Part shown: piece after piece, positions 53,727 through 62,154 of the stretch | Layout of the letters: each line of letters begins with the position of its first letter | Position numbering within the stretch: position 1 is the first letter of the stretch | Origin: Verrucomicrobia bacterium Tous-C9LFEB | GTDB taxonomy: Bacteria > Verrucomicrobiota > Verrucomicrobiia > Methylacidiphilales > UBA1321 | Length of the DNA: 64,000 nucleotides | Reading direction: 5' to 3' | Assembly: GCA_002304345.1 (NCBI GenBank) | Contig: NEUU01000002.1 | Span: 248,001-312,000, forward strand | Program-made: the position numbers and the translations under genes | The notes under the pieces: generated by a model | Seen by the model: the letters and a program-made list of their open reading frames with translations, nothing else | What the model was told of the DNA's origin: nothing | Databases searched by the model: none

Positions 53727-54770
53727 ATGTCGGTGATCAAAAACGTCATTTTGGATTGGTCGGGAACGATTGTGGACGATTTCAACCCGGTCCTCGCGGC
53801 GACCAACGAGATTTTCCAGCACTACGGCAAACCGCCCTTGAGCGCGGACGACTTTCGCGACAAGTTCTGCTTGCCGTTCACGGAGTTCTACAAGAAGCAT
53901 CTGCCGGAGGCGACGATGGCGGAACTCGACGCCCACTATCATCGCGCGTTCAAGTTACTCCAAACCGACATCGAGATGTTGCCGCATGCCCGCGACTTCC
54001 TCGAGTTCTGTCACGCGCAGGGCATCCCGATGTTCCTGCTCAGCTCGATTCACGGCGAGCATTACAAGGTGCAGAGCGAACGGCTCGGCATAGCGAAGTA
54101 TTTCAAACAGGCGTACGTGCAGGTGATCGACAAGCGCAAGACGATCCACGAGCTCCTCGCTGTGCATGAACTCGAACCCGCCGAAACGATTTTCGTGGGC
54201 GACATGATGCACGACATCGAGACGGCCCATCACGGCGGCGTGGTCGGTTGCGCGGTGCTCACGGGCTATGATTCGTTTGCGAAGTTGCAGAGCGTGAATC
54301 CCGATCTCCTTTTCCGCAACATCGCGGGCGTACAAGATTACCTCGCGCGCCATCGCGCCGAGCCGAACGATCACCCGCCCATCGGCACGGTCGGCGCGCT
54401 CATCTACAATGCCCGCGGCGAAGTGCTGATGATTCACACGCACAAGTGGAGCAATCTCTGGGGCATCCCCGGCGGCAAGATCAAACCGAACGAAGCGTCC
54501 GATGCCGCCCTGCGCCGCGAGGTCTTGGAAGAGACCGGGCTCACGCTCGATTCCATCCAGTTCGAGATGGTGCAGGATTGCATCCAGCCGCCGGAGTTTT
54601 ACAAGAAGGCCCACTTTCTCCTGCTCAACTACACGGCGAAGACGAGTCAGGAACAGGTCGTCCTCAACGAAGAGGCCGAGGAGTACCGCTGGGTCTCCAT
54701 CGACGAGGCGCTCACCATGCCGCTCAACACCCCCACCCGCATTCTCATCAATCATGTCCGATCGCATTAA
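53727..54770 (+). CDS. HAD phosphatase-Nudix hydrolase fusion
   Basis: Residues 1-215 are a haloacid-dehalogenase phosphatase: VILDWSGTIVDDF (catalytic DxSGT variant), FLLSSIHGEHYK and IFVGDMMHDIETAHHGG. Residues ~225-347 are a Nudix domain with the full box GGKIKPNEASDAALRREVLE-ETGL (G..E.......RE..EE.G). The nucleophile motif D-W-S-G-T in place of DxDGT still keeps the first Asp but lacks the second, which usually acts as acid/base. The gene overlaps folB by 17 nt. This suggests it prepares dihydroneopterin from its triphosphate: Nudix removes pyrophosphate and HAD the last phosphate. That role is inference. ATG 53727 chosen. Confidence 0.85.
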   Translation: MSVIKNVILDWSGTIVDDFNPVLAATNEIFQHYGKPPLSADDFRDKFCLPFTEFYKKHLPEATMAELDAHYHRAFKLLQTDIEMLPHARDFLEFCHAQGIPMFLLSSIHGEHYKVQSERLGIAKYFKQAYVQVIDKRKTIHELLAVHELEPAETIFVGDMMHDIETAHHGGVVGCAVLTGYDSFAKLQSVNPDLLFRNIAGVQDYLARHRAEPNDHPPIGTVGALIYNARGEVLMIHTHKWSNLWGIPGGKIKPNEASDAALRREVLEETGLTLDSIQFEMVQDCIQPPEFYKKAHFLLLNYTAKTSQEQVVLNEEAEEYRWVSIDEALTMPLNTPTRILINHVRSH

Positions 54771-55197
54771 CATTCTCGGCCTCGAAGTCTACGCCCACAT
54801 CGGCGTACCCGACGAGGAACGCGCGCGCCGCCAGAAGCTGCTGGTCAATCTCGGGCTCAAGCTCCGCTCCATCGGCGAGGCTGCCGTGGCCGACAACGTG
54901 GCGCTCACGGTCGACTACGCGCAAGTCGCCAACGAGGTGAAGGACGTCGCAACATCGCGTCCGCGCAAGCTGATTGAAACGCTCGCGGAAGACATCGCCA
55001 CCGCCGTGCTCGCGCACGAACTCGTGCGGGAAGTCAGCGTCGAGATCGAAAAATTCATCCTGCCCGATACACGCCTCGTTTCGGTCGAAATCAAGCGCAA
55101 GGCTCCGAAGAAGAAAAAGGAAAAAGCGCCCGCGCCCGTCGCCGCGAAGGAAGTGCACCATACCCAGCGCCTGACCAAGTTGCGTCGGAGTGTGTAA
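54754..55197 (+). CDS. folB: Dihydroneopterin aldolase
   Basis: FolB splits dihydroneopterin to hydroxymethyl-dihydropterin and glycolaldehyde in folate synthesis. The 147-residue protein has RINILGLEVYAHIGVPDEER with the catalytic Glu-rich loop, LTVDYAQVANEVKDVATS, and IETLAEDIATAVL, then VSVEIEKFILPDTRLVSVEI. A Lys/Pro-rich tail of about 30 residues (KAPKKKKEKAPAP) exceeds the usual length and may be disordered. It overlaps the HAD-Nudix gene by 17 nt, so coupling is likely. No folK or folP lies in the window. Confidence 0.92.
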   Translation: MSDRINILGLEVYAHIGVPDEERARRQKLLVNLGLKLRSIGEAAVADNVALTVDYAQVANEVKDVATSRPRKLIETLAEDIATAVLAHELVREVSVEIEKFILPDTRLVSVEIKRKAPKKKKEKAPAPVAAKEVHHTQRLTKLRRSV

Positions 55198-55215
55198 CCT
55201 TCCCTCAATTGGATC

Positions 55216-56043
55216 ATGACTTCCGTCATCCAACAACAAGCCGCGCTCTACACCCGGATTTTCAGTCTCGGGATGCAGAACAGCCTTGTCTACCGCTGGA
55301 ACTTTCTCGTCCGCGCCATTGCCGGATTCGTCCCGCTCCTCGGCTCGGTCTTCCTCTGGAAGGCGGTCTTCGCCGATGCCAATAACCAGGGATTCGCCGG
55401 GTACGATTACCATGTGATGATGGCTTATTTCCTCAGCCTCATCGTGCTCGACGCGCTCACCTCACCGGTCGAGGACGACTTCGCCATTGCCAGCGACATT
55501 CGCGATGGCCGCATCAGCCAGGTCCTGCTCAAGCCGATCAATTACTTCACCTATCGCGTCTCGCTCTTCCTGTCTTCGCGACTCGTCTATGCGGCGGTCG
55601 TGTGCGTGCCAGTCGGGGCGATGCTGATTTTCTTCCGCGATTATTTCAACTCGATTCCGATGGCGCACACCTTGCCGTACGCGCTGCTCGCCATGATCGG
55701 CTCGGCTTTTTTGCAATTCACCATCACCTACGCGGTCGCGATGCTCGCGTTCTGGCTGCTCGAAATCGGCAGCGTGGTTTTCATCATCTTCTCCATCGAA
55801 TTCCTCGCCGGTGGCCACGTCTTCCCGCTCGATGTCTTGCCCGGCCCGCTCTACGCCATCTGTCGCTGGCTGCCTTTCGCGTATGAATATTATTTCCCCG
55901 TCGGCCTCTTCCTCGGTCGCATCCAGGGCGACGCGATCTGGCAGGGCTTCCTCGTGCAATGGGCGTGGATCGCGTTCTTTTATCTGGTCGGTCAAGCGCT
56001 CTGGCGGCGCGGACTCAAGCGCTATACTTCAGTGGGGAACTAA
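55216..56043 (+). CDS. ABC-2-type transporter permease (first)
   Basis: The 275-residue protein has six hydrophobic segments and the pattern of the COG4587-like permease: a cytoplasmic start, RWNFLVRAIAGFVPLLGSVFLWKAVF, SGPV-like loop DDFAIASDIRDGRISQVLLKPINYF and a long segment with EFLAGGHVFPLDVLPGP. It should pair with the next permease and an ATPase for export or import of an unidentified substrate. It follows folB by 18 bp. Confidence 0.85.
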   Translation: MTSVIQQQAALYTRIFSLGMQNSLVYRWNFLVRAIAGFVPLLGSVFLWKAVFADANNQGFAGYDYHVMMAYFLSLIVLDALTSPVEDDFAIASDIRDGRISQVLLKPINYFTYRVSLFLSSRLVYAAVVCVPVGAMLIFFRDYFNSIPMAHTLPYALLAMIGSAFLQFTITYAVAMLAFWLLEIGSVVFIIFSIEFLAGGHVFPLDVLPGPLYAICRWLPFAYEYYFPVGLFLGRIQGDAIWQGFLVQWAWIAFFYLVGQALWRRGLKRYTSVGN

Positions 56044-56048
56044 GGGGA

Positions 56049-56170
56049 AAGTACGAAGTTCTAAGTACTAGGTATTAAGTATGACGAGAGAACTCCACTA
56101 CACCATTTGAACTTCAACGAACCACTTCCTATTCACGCTTTCAATACTTAGAACCTAGAACTTCGTACTT
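56049..56170. repeat. Long imperfect intergenic inverted repeat III
   Basis: The arm at 56049-56082 (AAGTACGAAGTTCTAAGTAC...) pairs with 56144-56170 (...GAACTTCGTACTT): 15 bp perfect, then a 7-base insertion in the first arm, then 10 of 12. It fills the gap between the two permease genes. It is unrelated in sequence to repeats I, II and IV. Confidence 0.85.
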
Positions 56171-56190
56171 AGAACTTCCCCCCTCCCTCC

Positions 56191-56979
56191 ATGTCCCGCT
56201 ACCTCCACATCTGGCTCGCGCAAATGCGTTACTCGCTCGCGCGGGAAATGCAGTTCAAGGGGAATTTTATCCTCTGGATTCTCGTGGAGTTTCTCTGGTT
56301 CGCGCTGCAACTCGCCTTCATCGGCGTGCTCTACTTCAACGTCAACGAAATCGCCGGGTGGTCGCGCTGGGAAATGGTCCTGCTCATTTCCACAAGCCAT
56401 CTCGTGCAGCAACTCTTTCAGGCGTTCGTCATGATCAACTGCATGAACCTGCCCGAGCTGATCCGCACCGGAAAACTCGACTTCTTTCTCGCGCAACCGG
56501 TCTCGACGCGGTTCCTCGTCAGCACGCGCTCGTTCGAACCGGGTTCAATCGTGAATTGCTTCATGGCCCTGATCGTCAGCGCGTATGCCGCAGCCAAAAT
56601 CCCGGTCGCGTTTTCCGTGTTCAACATCACCACGTACCTGCTCCTCATCGTCCTCGGCGTGCTGGTCCATTGCTCGTTCATGATGATGCTCATGACGCTG
56701 AGTTTTTGGATGACCCGCGCGCAGGGTTTCGTGAATGCCTACTACAATTTGTTCCAGCTCGCGCGACTCCCCCGCGAAGCGTTCAAGGGCGTCGCGGGCG
56801 TTATCTTCACGTGGTTCATTCCCATGCTGCTTGTCGCCAACGTGCCCGCACGCACGCTCATCGATGGCATCGGCTGGAAGGAAACCGGCTATCTGATTGT
56901 GATTACCGCCGTCATGTTCACCGCCAGCGGCCGCTTTTTTAACTTTGGCCTTCGCCACTACACCAGCGCGTCGTCGTAG
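56191..56979 (+). CDS. ABC-2-type transporter permease (second)
   Basis: The 262-residue protein is a COG3694-like permease with six hydrophobic segments: a first one after SLAREMQFKGNFILWILVEF, then LPELIRTGKLDFFLAQPVSTRF, the EL..TG.(L/I)DF.L..P motif typical of this group. It complements the preceding permease. The ATPase gene normally found first in such three-gene clusters is absent from the window. Followed by a terminator. Confidence 0.87.
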   Translation: MSRYLHIWLAQMRYSLAREMQFKGNFILWILVEFLWFALQLAFIGVLYFNVNEIAGWSRWEMVLLISTSHLVQQLFQAFVMINCMNLPELIRTGKLDFFLAQPVSTRFLVSTRSFEPGSIVNCFMALIVSAYAAAKIPVAFSVFNITTYLLLIVLGVLVHCSFMMMLMTLSFWMTRAQGFVNAYYNLFQLARLPREAFKGVAGVIFTWFIPMLLVANVPARTLIDGIGWKETGYLIVITAVMFTASGRFFNFGLRHYTSASS

Positions 56980-56989
56980 CAGACAAAAG

Positions 56990-57019
56990 AAAACCCGCCC
57001 TCGGATGAGAGCGGGTTTT
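56990..57019. terminator. Bidirectional intrinsic terminator
   Basis: AAAACCCGC pairs with GCGGGTTTT, and CTC/GAG inside continue after one mismatch over a GGAT loop. T-runs occur on both strands. It lies between the convergent permease and esterase genes. Confidence 0.9.
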
Positions 57020-57038
57020 TGTGTAAGCGGAAGATCGG

Positions 57039-58004
57039 TTAGAGCTTCGACAGGAAGTTAAAAATCTTGTCGTTGCCACCGGGCAAACCTTCGTGACCGA
57101 AGTCGGGATAGAGAAGGTACTGCTTCTTCGACTGGATCGCATTGTACGCCGCGAACTGTGTGGACGGCGGACAGATGTTATCCATCTGCGAAATGAGCAT
57201 CAGCACTTCGCCCTTGATGCGCGGCGCGAGATGATGCACGTCGATGTAACCGAGCTTCGTGAAAATTTCCTCTTCGCGCTCATGATGCGGATCGTACATG
57301 CGGAAAAATTTCTTCAATTCGTCGTACGCGTCCTTCGCGAGATCCATTTCCCACACACGACGATAATCACTCAGAAAAGGAAAAACCGGCGCGACGAGTT
57401 TGATGCGCGGCTCAAGCGCGGCGCACGCCAGCGTCAACCCGCCCCCCTGCGAACCGCCCATCGCGCCGACGCGCGTGGCATCCACTTCGTCAAAGCTCAT
57501 CACGATGCGCGCGAGTTGCGCCGTATCGAGGAACATCTGGCGGAACAAAAGCTTCTTCGGATCGGGGTCATTCAGGCCGCGAACAAAATGGCCCTGCAGC
57601 GTGTTGCCCTTGACCTGGCTGTTGTCCTCGCTCAATCCGGCCTGGCCGCGGCAATCGAGTGAAGCGATGGAAAAACCTTGCGAAATGTAGTTAAGCTTAT
57701 CGGACCAATCGCCGCTATGGCCGGAATAGCCGTGAAATTGCACGACCGCCGGATGCGGCTTGGTGGCGTGGCGCGGGCGGAGGTATTTCGCATGGATTCG
57801 GGCTCCACCGACGCCGGTAAAGAATAAGTTAAACGCCTCGGCCCCAAACGATTGCAATTCCTTAGAGGGAATGAGGTCAATGTTGGGGTTAACGGCATCC
57901 AGTTCCTTTAGAGCGGCGTCCCAGTAGGCGTCGAAGTCGGCGGGACGGGGGTTGATACCCTGATATTTTATGAGTTCAGAAAGAGGTTTATCGAGTACAG
58001 GCAT
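57039..58004 (-). CDS. CE7 acetyl xylan esterase/cephalosporin-C deacetylase-like protein
   Basis: The 321-residue alpha/beta hydrolase has the CE7 pattern: RGQAGLSEDNS oxyanion region (RGQ), MGGSQGGGLTLACAAL with the nucleophile Ser near residue 190, an Asp in LISQMDNICPPSTQFAAYN near 270 and the His in YPDFGHEGLPGG near 305. Such enzymes remove acetyl groups from xylo-oligosaccharides, mostly in the cytoplasm; no signal peptide is visible. It would complement the GH5 and arabinofuranosidase-like enzymes in hemicellulose use. Confidence 0.93.
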   Translation of the reverse strand: MPVLDKPLSELIKYQGINPRPADFDAYWDAALKELDAVNPNIDLIPSKELQSFGAEAFNLFFTGVGGARIHAKYLRPRHATKPHPAVVQFHGYSGHSGDWSDKLNYISQGFSIASLDCRGQAGLSEDNSQVKGNTLQGHFVRGLNDPDPKKLLFRQMFLDTAQLARIVMSFDEVDATRVGAMGGSQGGGLTLACAALEPRIKLVAPVFPFLSDYRRVWEMDLAKDAYDELKKFFRMYDPHHEREEEIFTKLGYIDVHHLAPRIKGEVLMLISQMDNICPPSTQFAAYNAIQSKKQYLLYPDFGHEGLPGGNDKIFNFLSKL

Positions 58005-58128
58005 ATAGGCTGCTTAGTAAATTACAGGGAATTGTCCAGACTGATTTGAGCAGACTCTGGACAGGTAAAAAATTCCGTCGTATTCTTTCTATGAAAGCTG
58101 AGCAACCAAATACCGATAAATAAAGGCA

Positions 58129-58977
58129 ATGCTGTTCTCCAACTCATCCGCCGATTATCGCCCGCTGTTCTGGGTGGGACGCTACCCAGTGAGCGCCAGC
58201 GTGTTATTGATTGTCGTCCACTCCCTCGCGATGATCGCGTACTCACTTTGCCTCGCTTTTGAGGTGGGGGGTGTATTCGCCACGCTGATTTTTTCCAGCG
58301 CGGACGTCCTGCATCGCGGTTATGTCTGGCAGTTGGTCACCTATCCCTTTGTGGAAGCGGCGAGTCTGATGTTCGTCTTTCAGATGTTTATGCTCTATTG
58401 GTTTGGCCCCGATGTGGAGCGGTTCATTGGTCGTAATTACTTCCTCGCCCTTTACGCGGCGTTGATCGTGGTGCCGGTGCTAGTGCTGACAGCCTTGAGC
58501 GCTTTCCTCGGTCCGATCCAGTACGCGGGTGCCAGTTCTATTTTGTTCGGTGTATTCATTGCCTTCGTGGCGATCTATCCCGACGCGGAACTCGCGTTCT
58601 TCCGCATCCGGCTGAAGTGGGCGGCGGCGATCCTGCTGGGCATTTACACGCTCGCTTTTCTGGCAAGCCGCGACATGCTCGGATTGCTGATGCTGTGGCT
58701 CTCGGCCGGTGTGGCAGCAGTGGGTATTCGCTCGCTGGGCGTGGCGACGGGGTTCGGATTCTTCGACCGGATTCACGAGTGGTTTGAGAGCCGCCGGATG
58801 GAACGGTTGGCAAAGCAGAATAATATTCGCGCGATTCAGGAGCAGGAGAAGGTCGAGTCGATCGACAACATCCTCGACAAGATTTCCAAGCATGGCATGG
58901 GGAGCCTCACTCCCATCGAGAAGAAAATCCTCGAACGCGCCAGCGCGGACCTGATCAAGCGCGACAAACATCCGTAG
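58129..58977 (+). CDS. Rhomboid-like membrane protein, probably inactive as a protease
   Basis: The 282-residue protein has six hydrophobic segments in residues 18-210 with rhomboid features: HRGYVWQLVTYPFV, FGPDVERFIGRNYF and YAGASSILFGVF, where GxSx corresponds to the GxSG serine motif. The catalytic His expected in the last segment is not present (LMLWLSAGVAAVGI there), so it may be a pseudoprotease. A soluble C-terminal part (~215-282) ends in VESIDNILDKISKHGMGSLT and IEKKILERASADL, a helical pair seen in related Verrucomicrobia proteins. Starts at ATG 58129. Confidence 0.8.
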   Translation: MLFSNSSADYRPLFWVGRYPVSASVLLIVVHSLAMIAYSLCLAFEVGGVFATLIFSSADVLHRGYVWQLVTYPFVEAASLMFVFQMFMLYWFGPDVERFIGRNYFLALYAALIVVPVLVLTALSAFLGPIQYAGASSILFGVFIAFVAIYPDAELAFFRIRLKWAAAILLGIYTLAFLASRDMLGLLMLWLSAGVAAVGIRSLGVATGFGFFDRIHEWFESRRMERLAKQNNIRAIQEQEKVESIDNILDKISKHGMGSLTPIEKKILERASADLIKRDKHP

Positions 58978-58993
58978 CCCCTTCCCGCTCTCC

Positions 58994-60067
58994 TTACAGG
59001 TGTGTTTCCTGTTTGGAACTGCGCAGGCGGATCGTTTTTTCCGAAAGGTTGTGGTGCGTGGTGATGTAGCGCACCGTCTTTTGTTTGGCGCGCATGAGGA
59101 TCGAATGCGTGATCGCCTTGTTGCCGTAATGCTTCACGCCGGGCAGGAGCGGGCTGTCGCTGATGCCGGTGGCGCAGAAAATAATGTTCTTTCCGCGCGC
59201 GAGATCGTCCGCCATGTAGACTTTCGAGAGCTGATCTCCATATCCGGCGGCGATGAGTTGCGCGCGGTCGGCTTCGTCGCGGGGCCACATCTGCGCCTGA
59301 ATATCACCGCCGAGACATTTCACGGCCGCCGCAGTCAGGACCGCTTCCGGCGCGCCACCGACCCCGATGTAGGCGTCGATGCCGCTGTCCGGAAGGGACG
59401 GCGCAATCGCAGCCGTGATGTCCCCTTCGGAGATCATGCGTAGCGAACAACCCGCACTACGAATTTCCTGAATCAGTCGCGCGTGACGCGGGCGGTCCAT
59501 CACGCAAATCGTGAGATCCTGAATGCGCTTGTGCAGCGCGCGCGCGATGACAGCGAGCGATTCGTCGATGGACTGGTTCAGCTTCAAGCAATCGATGCCC
59601 ATCTTTTGCGCGTGGATTTTCACGGCCGGCCCGTAGGCGAATTTCATCATGTAGAACGACGGGATATCCTGCAGCGCGAAGTCCACGCCCGGTTCGGGCG
59701 AGGCGGCGGCGATGACGGAAATGGAATTAGGGAGTCCCTTGGAAATGTTGGTCGTGCCATCGATGGGATCAAGCGCGATGTCAAACTTGGGCGCGCCGGG
59801 GTACCATTGCCCGAGGTGTTCGCCCTTGAAAATACCGGGGGCATTGTCCTTGATGCCTTCACCGATGACCACCTCGCCGCAGACATTGATCAGGTCGAAC
59901 ATGCCGCGAATCGCGTCGCACGCGGCGGCATCGGCTTTCTCTTTTTCCCCGCGGCCGAGCCACGCGTAGGAGTTCAGCGCGGCGGCTTCCGTGGCACGAA
60001 TGAAATCGATTTCCACGATGCGTTCGAAGTCATAGTAGTTCTGCAGATCACTCGACGATTTGATCAT
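58994..60067 (-). CDS. glpX: Class II fructose-1,6-bisphosphatase
   Basis: GlpX removes the 1-phosphate from fructose-1,6-bisphosphate, the committed step of gluconeogenesis. The 357-residue protein has IGEGIKDNAPGIFKGE and FDIALDPIDGTTNISKG, the Mg-binding signature, then DRPRHARLIQEIRSAG and IGVGGAPEAVLTAAAVKCLGG, which are class II hallmarks. Some homologues also act on sedoheptulose bisphosphate. With pckG it completes the gluconeogenic pair. Start ATG 60067. Confidence 0.95.
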   Translation of the reverse strand: MIKSSSDLQNYYDFERIVEIDFIRATEAAALNSYAWLGRGEKEKADAAACDAIRGMFDLINVCGEVVIGEGIKDNAPGIFKGEHLGQWYPGAPKFDIALDPIDGTTNISKGLPNSISVIAAASPEPGVDFALQDIPSFYMMKFAYGPAVKIHAQKMGIDCLKLNQSIDESLAVIARALHKRIQDLTICVMDRPRHARLIQEIRSAGCSLRMISEGDITAAIAPSLPDSGIDAYIGVGGAPEAVLTAAAVKCLGGDIQAQMWPRDEADRAQLIAAGYGDQLSKVYMADDLARGKNIIFCATGISDSPLLPGVKHYGNKAITHSILMRAKQKTVRYITTHHNLSEKTIRLRSSKQETHL

Positions 60068-60262
60068 AGAGGTGCGGGGGATAATGGGTTATGGGAACGA
60101 TGGAAGTGAAATACGATCGTGCTCACCAGACTGAAACCCGGCGTTGACCGAGTGTTCCAAGGATGTCCTCAAAACGCCCGGTCCGCAACTGGAATGTTGC
60201 CGGGGAAGCGGTGCGGCGCGAAAAAATCATTATCGTCTCCAAGCCACTCCGTGATTCGGCCC

Positions 60263-60422
60263 TCTCTGTTGAGTGGAGCGGTCGGTGTAGACCAAAAAGA
60301 GCGCATTTCAAATTTCAGATTTGAGATTTCAAAAGGACGGAGGTCGCGCATGCCATGAGTTATAGCATGGAAACGCACCGGGCGTTTGCGTTAGGTTGGC
60401 TACGTGAGCTGCGTGTGCGAAA
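60263..60422 (+). repeat. Leader repeat upstream of paralogue B
   Basis: It starts TCTCTGTTGAGTGGAG, has the AT core AAATTTCAGATTTGAGATTT, GGACGGAGGTCGCGCATGCC and GGCGTTTGCGTTAGGTTGGC. It is near-identical to the leader of paralogue A and shares its two ends with the orphan copy at 39494. The rest of the 60068-60462 gap is featureless. Confidence 0.88.
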
Positions 60423-60462
60423 AAAGTGGTGGGGGCGGGGTGTTTTTGACAGGCTGGGGCGC

Positions 60463-61878
60463 ATGAAACGGTGGCTGAAGCGGGCGGGGATGGCGTTCGG
60501 GGTGCTCACCCTGCTGATCGTAGCGTTGTATCTGGAGGAGAACTGGCGCGGCGCACGTCTGTGGGCCCAGACCAAGGCCCAGTACGAAGCGAAAGGTTTT
60601 AGCTTCGATCCGAAGTCGCTGATTCCTCCGCCCGTGCCGGATGAACAGAATTTTGCGAAGAGTGAGATTTGGCTAAAAATCCTGGCGGCCGACGATAAAA
60701 AACATAAAGACAGGCCGAAAGTGGCATTTTTTGAAGCGCAAAAGAACGTCAGAGAGTGGCGTTATAAGAACAAAGACGGCAACTGGCTTTTAGGTGAGAA
60801 ATTACTAGCTCCTCCCGCCTCTCTCTTTCATGACACTGACGATGAACTGCAAGCCCTCTATCTTGCGGGCAAGCGGCCTCATTGCTACTTCACGACTGAT
60901 TTACAGAATACCGAAATCCCTTGCTCGGCAGCACTACCTTTCGCATCAAATGATTTGTTCAGTGGGCTCCGCGAGCATGCTTTGGTCGCCCTTAATGCAG
61001 ACAATTCAGATGCGGCTCTCAACGATATTTTACTACTGCATAAACTCTCCTTTGCGGCATGCGATCTTCCAACTTTAGTTCCTCACATTTTCGCCTGCGG
61101 GACGTTCAGTTACGCAAGCTTACCTGTACTTTGGCAGGGACTGGAATCGCATTCGTGGACGGATTCCCAATTACACGAACTGGAAAATAGCCTGTCATCG
61201 AGGGATCTAGTAAAAACATTGAACAAAACACTTTTCAGCGATCTTTCCTTTGTAGCTTTGCCGATGATTGATCTATTGCAAAAAAAGAAACGTTACGCGC
61301 CGGTTCTTTCCTTTGTGATTGACGGAAATACCACCTCATCCATGTTCCTGTGGTTCCTTCCTCATGGTTCTTTTGCTGCGGCCAAATCAAAAGCCACCGA
61401 ATTTTACATCCTCAATATCTTGCCGATTGTAGATTCAAAATCGCACCGAATACATTTTGAAAAATTACCATCCCTCGAATCGGCTCGCAGTACTCTTCAG
61501 AGTCCCTTTTCGTTCTTGGACAAACTACTTTCGATGACGGTTACTGCCGTGGCTCCTTCAATTGAAACCACGGGTCGAATACAGTCTCTTATCGACATGG
61601 CTCGCGTGGCGTGCGGGTTGGAGCGGTACCGGCTGGCGAACGGGAAATATCCGGCGGCGTTGGCGGAGCTGGAGCCGAAGTTCATCGAGCGGGTGCCGCA
61701 CGATTTATGCACGGGCGAGCCGTTGCATTACCGGGTGGAGGTGGATGGAAATTACGCGCTCTATTCAGTGGGGTTCAATGGCGTGGATGATGGCGGAAAA
61801 GTCGTGATGAAGAATGAGCCTTTATCCTTGATTGATCCGAAGCAGGGCGATTGGGTGTGGCCCCGGTCGAAGAAGTAG
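60463..61878 (+). CDS. N-anchored mosaic paralogue B (unknown function)
   Basis: The 471-residue protein has the anchor GMAFGVLTLLIVALYLEEN, a diverged middle with visibly AT-rich DNA (about 60680-61600) and the conserved C-terminal domain CGLERYRLANGKYPAALAEL..DGNYALYSVGF..QGDWVWP. Compared with paralogue A at 51950-53389 the first 71 residues differ at 3 positions and the last 88 at 9, while the centre aligns only loosely (e.g. AKSEIWLKILAADDKKHKDRP). The ATG 60463 is matched to that of the paralogue; the frame is open 36 codons upstream within the leader repeat. Downstream repeats are shared as well. Function unknown. Confidence 0.8.
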   Translation: MKRWLKRAGMAFGVLTLLIVALYLEENWRGARLWAQTKAQYEAKGFSFDPKSLIPPPVPDEQNFAKSEIWLKILAADDKKHKDRPKVAFFEAQKNVREWRYKNKDGNWLLGEKLLAPPASLFHDTDDELQALYLAGKRPHCYFTTDLQNTEIPCSAALPFASNDLFSGLREHALVALNADNSDAALNDILLLHKLSFAACDLPTLVPHIFACGTFSYASLPVLWQGLESHSWTDSQLHELENSLSSRDLVKTLNKTLFSDLSFVALPMIDLLQKKKRYAPVLSFVIDGNTTSSMFLWFLPHGSFAAAKSKATEFYILNILPIVDSKSHRIHFEKLPSLESARSTLQSPFSFLDKLLSMTVTAVAPSIETTGRIQSLIDMARVACGLERYRLANGKYPAALAELEPKFIERVPHDLCTGEPLHYRVEVDGNYALYSVGFNGVDDGGKVVMKNEPLSLIDPKQGDWVWPRSKK

Positions 61879-61929
61879 GGAGCGGGAATCGTTTCTCGCA
61901 GAGTTCGCCACGGCGCAGAGGGGGGGCCA

Positions 61930-62017
61930 CACACCCCGGCGCTCACGCGCCACCCCTGCCATTCGACTACGCATCAGGCTAGGCTTTGATAGAGGGGATT
62001 TCGGCAACTGGGAGTCT
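61930..62017. repeat. Shortened copy of the 51709 palindromic element
   Basis: One arm (CACACCCCGGCGCTCACGCG..) is followed by GCCATTCGACTACGCATCAG and GGGATTTCGGCAACTGGGAG, both present in the 51709-51850 element, but the second arm is missing. Confidence 0.85.
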
Positions 62018-62062
62018 GGCTAGTGGAGTATGTCAGATGAAATAAGGGTTGCGAGTGTCTTC

Positions 62063-62114
62063 CTGTAGGGCGCTTCGGTGAAGCGCCGCGGCGCGATGCA
62101 ATCGCGTCCTACAA
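62063..62114. repeat. CTGTAGGG double-hairpin repeat, copy 4
   Basis: Hairpins GGCGCTTCGGTGAAGCGCC and GCGCGATGCAATCGCG between CTGTAGG and CCTACAA. About 110 bp including flanks (GGGTTGCGAGTGTCTTC before, AAAAAGACATTC after) is shared with copy 5. Confidence 0.9.
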
Positions 62115-62154
62115 AAAGACATTCTGCCCGCACAATCCATCACATCACGCGACA

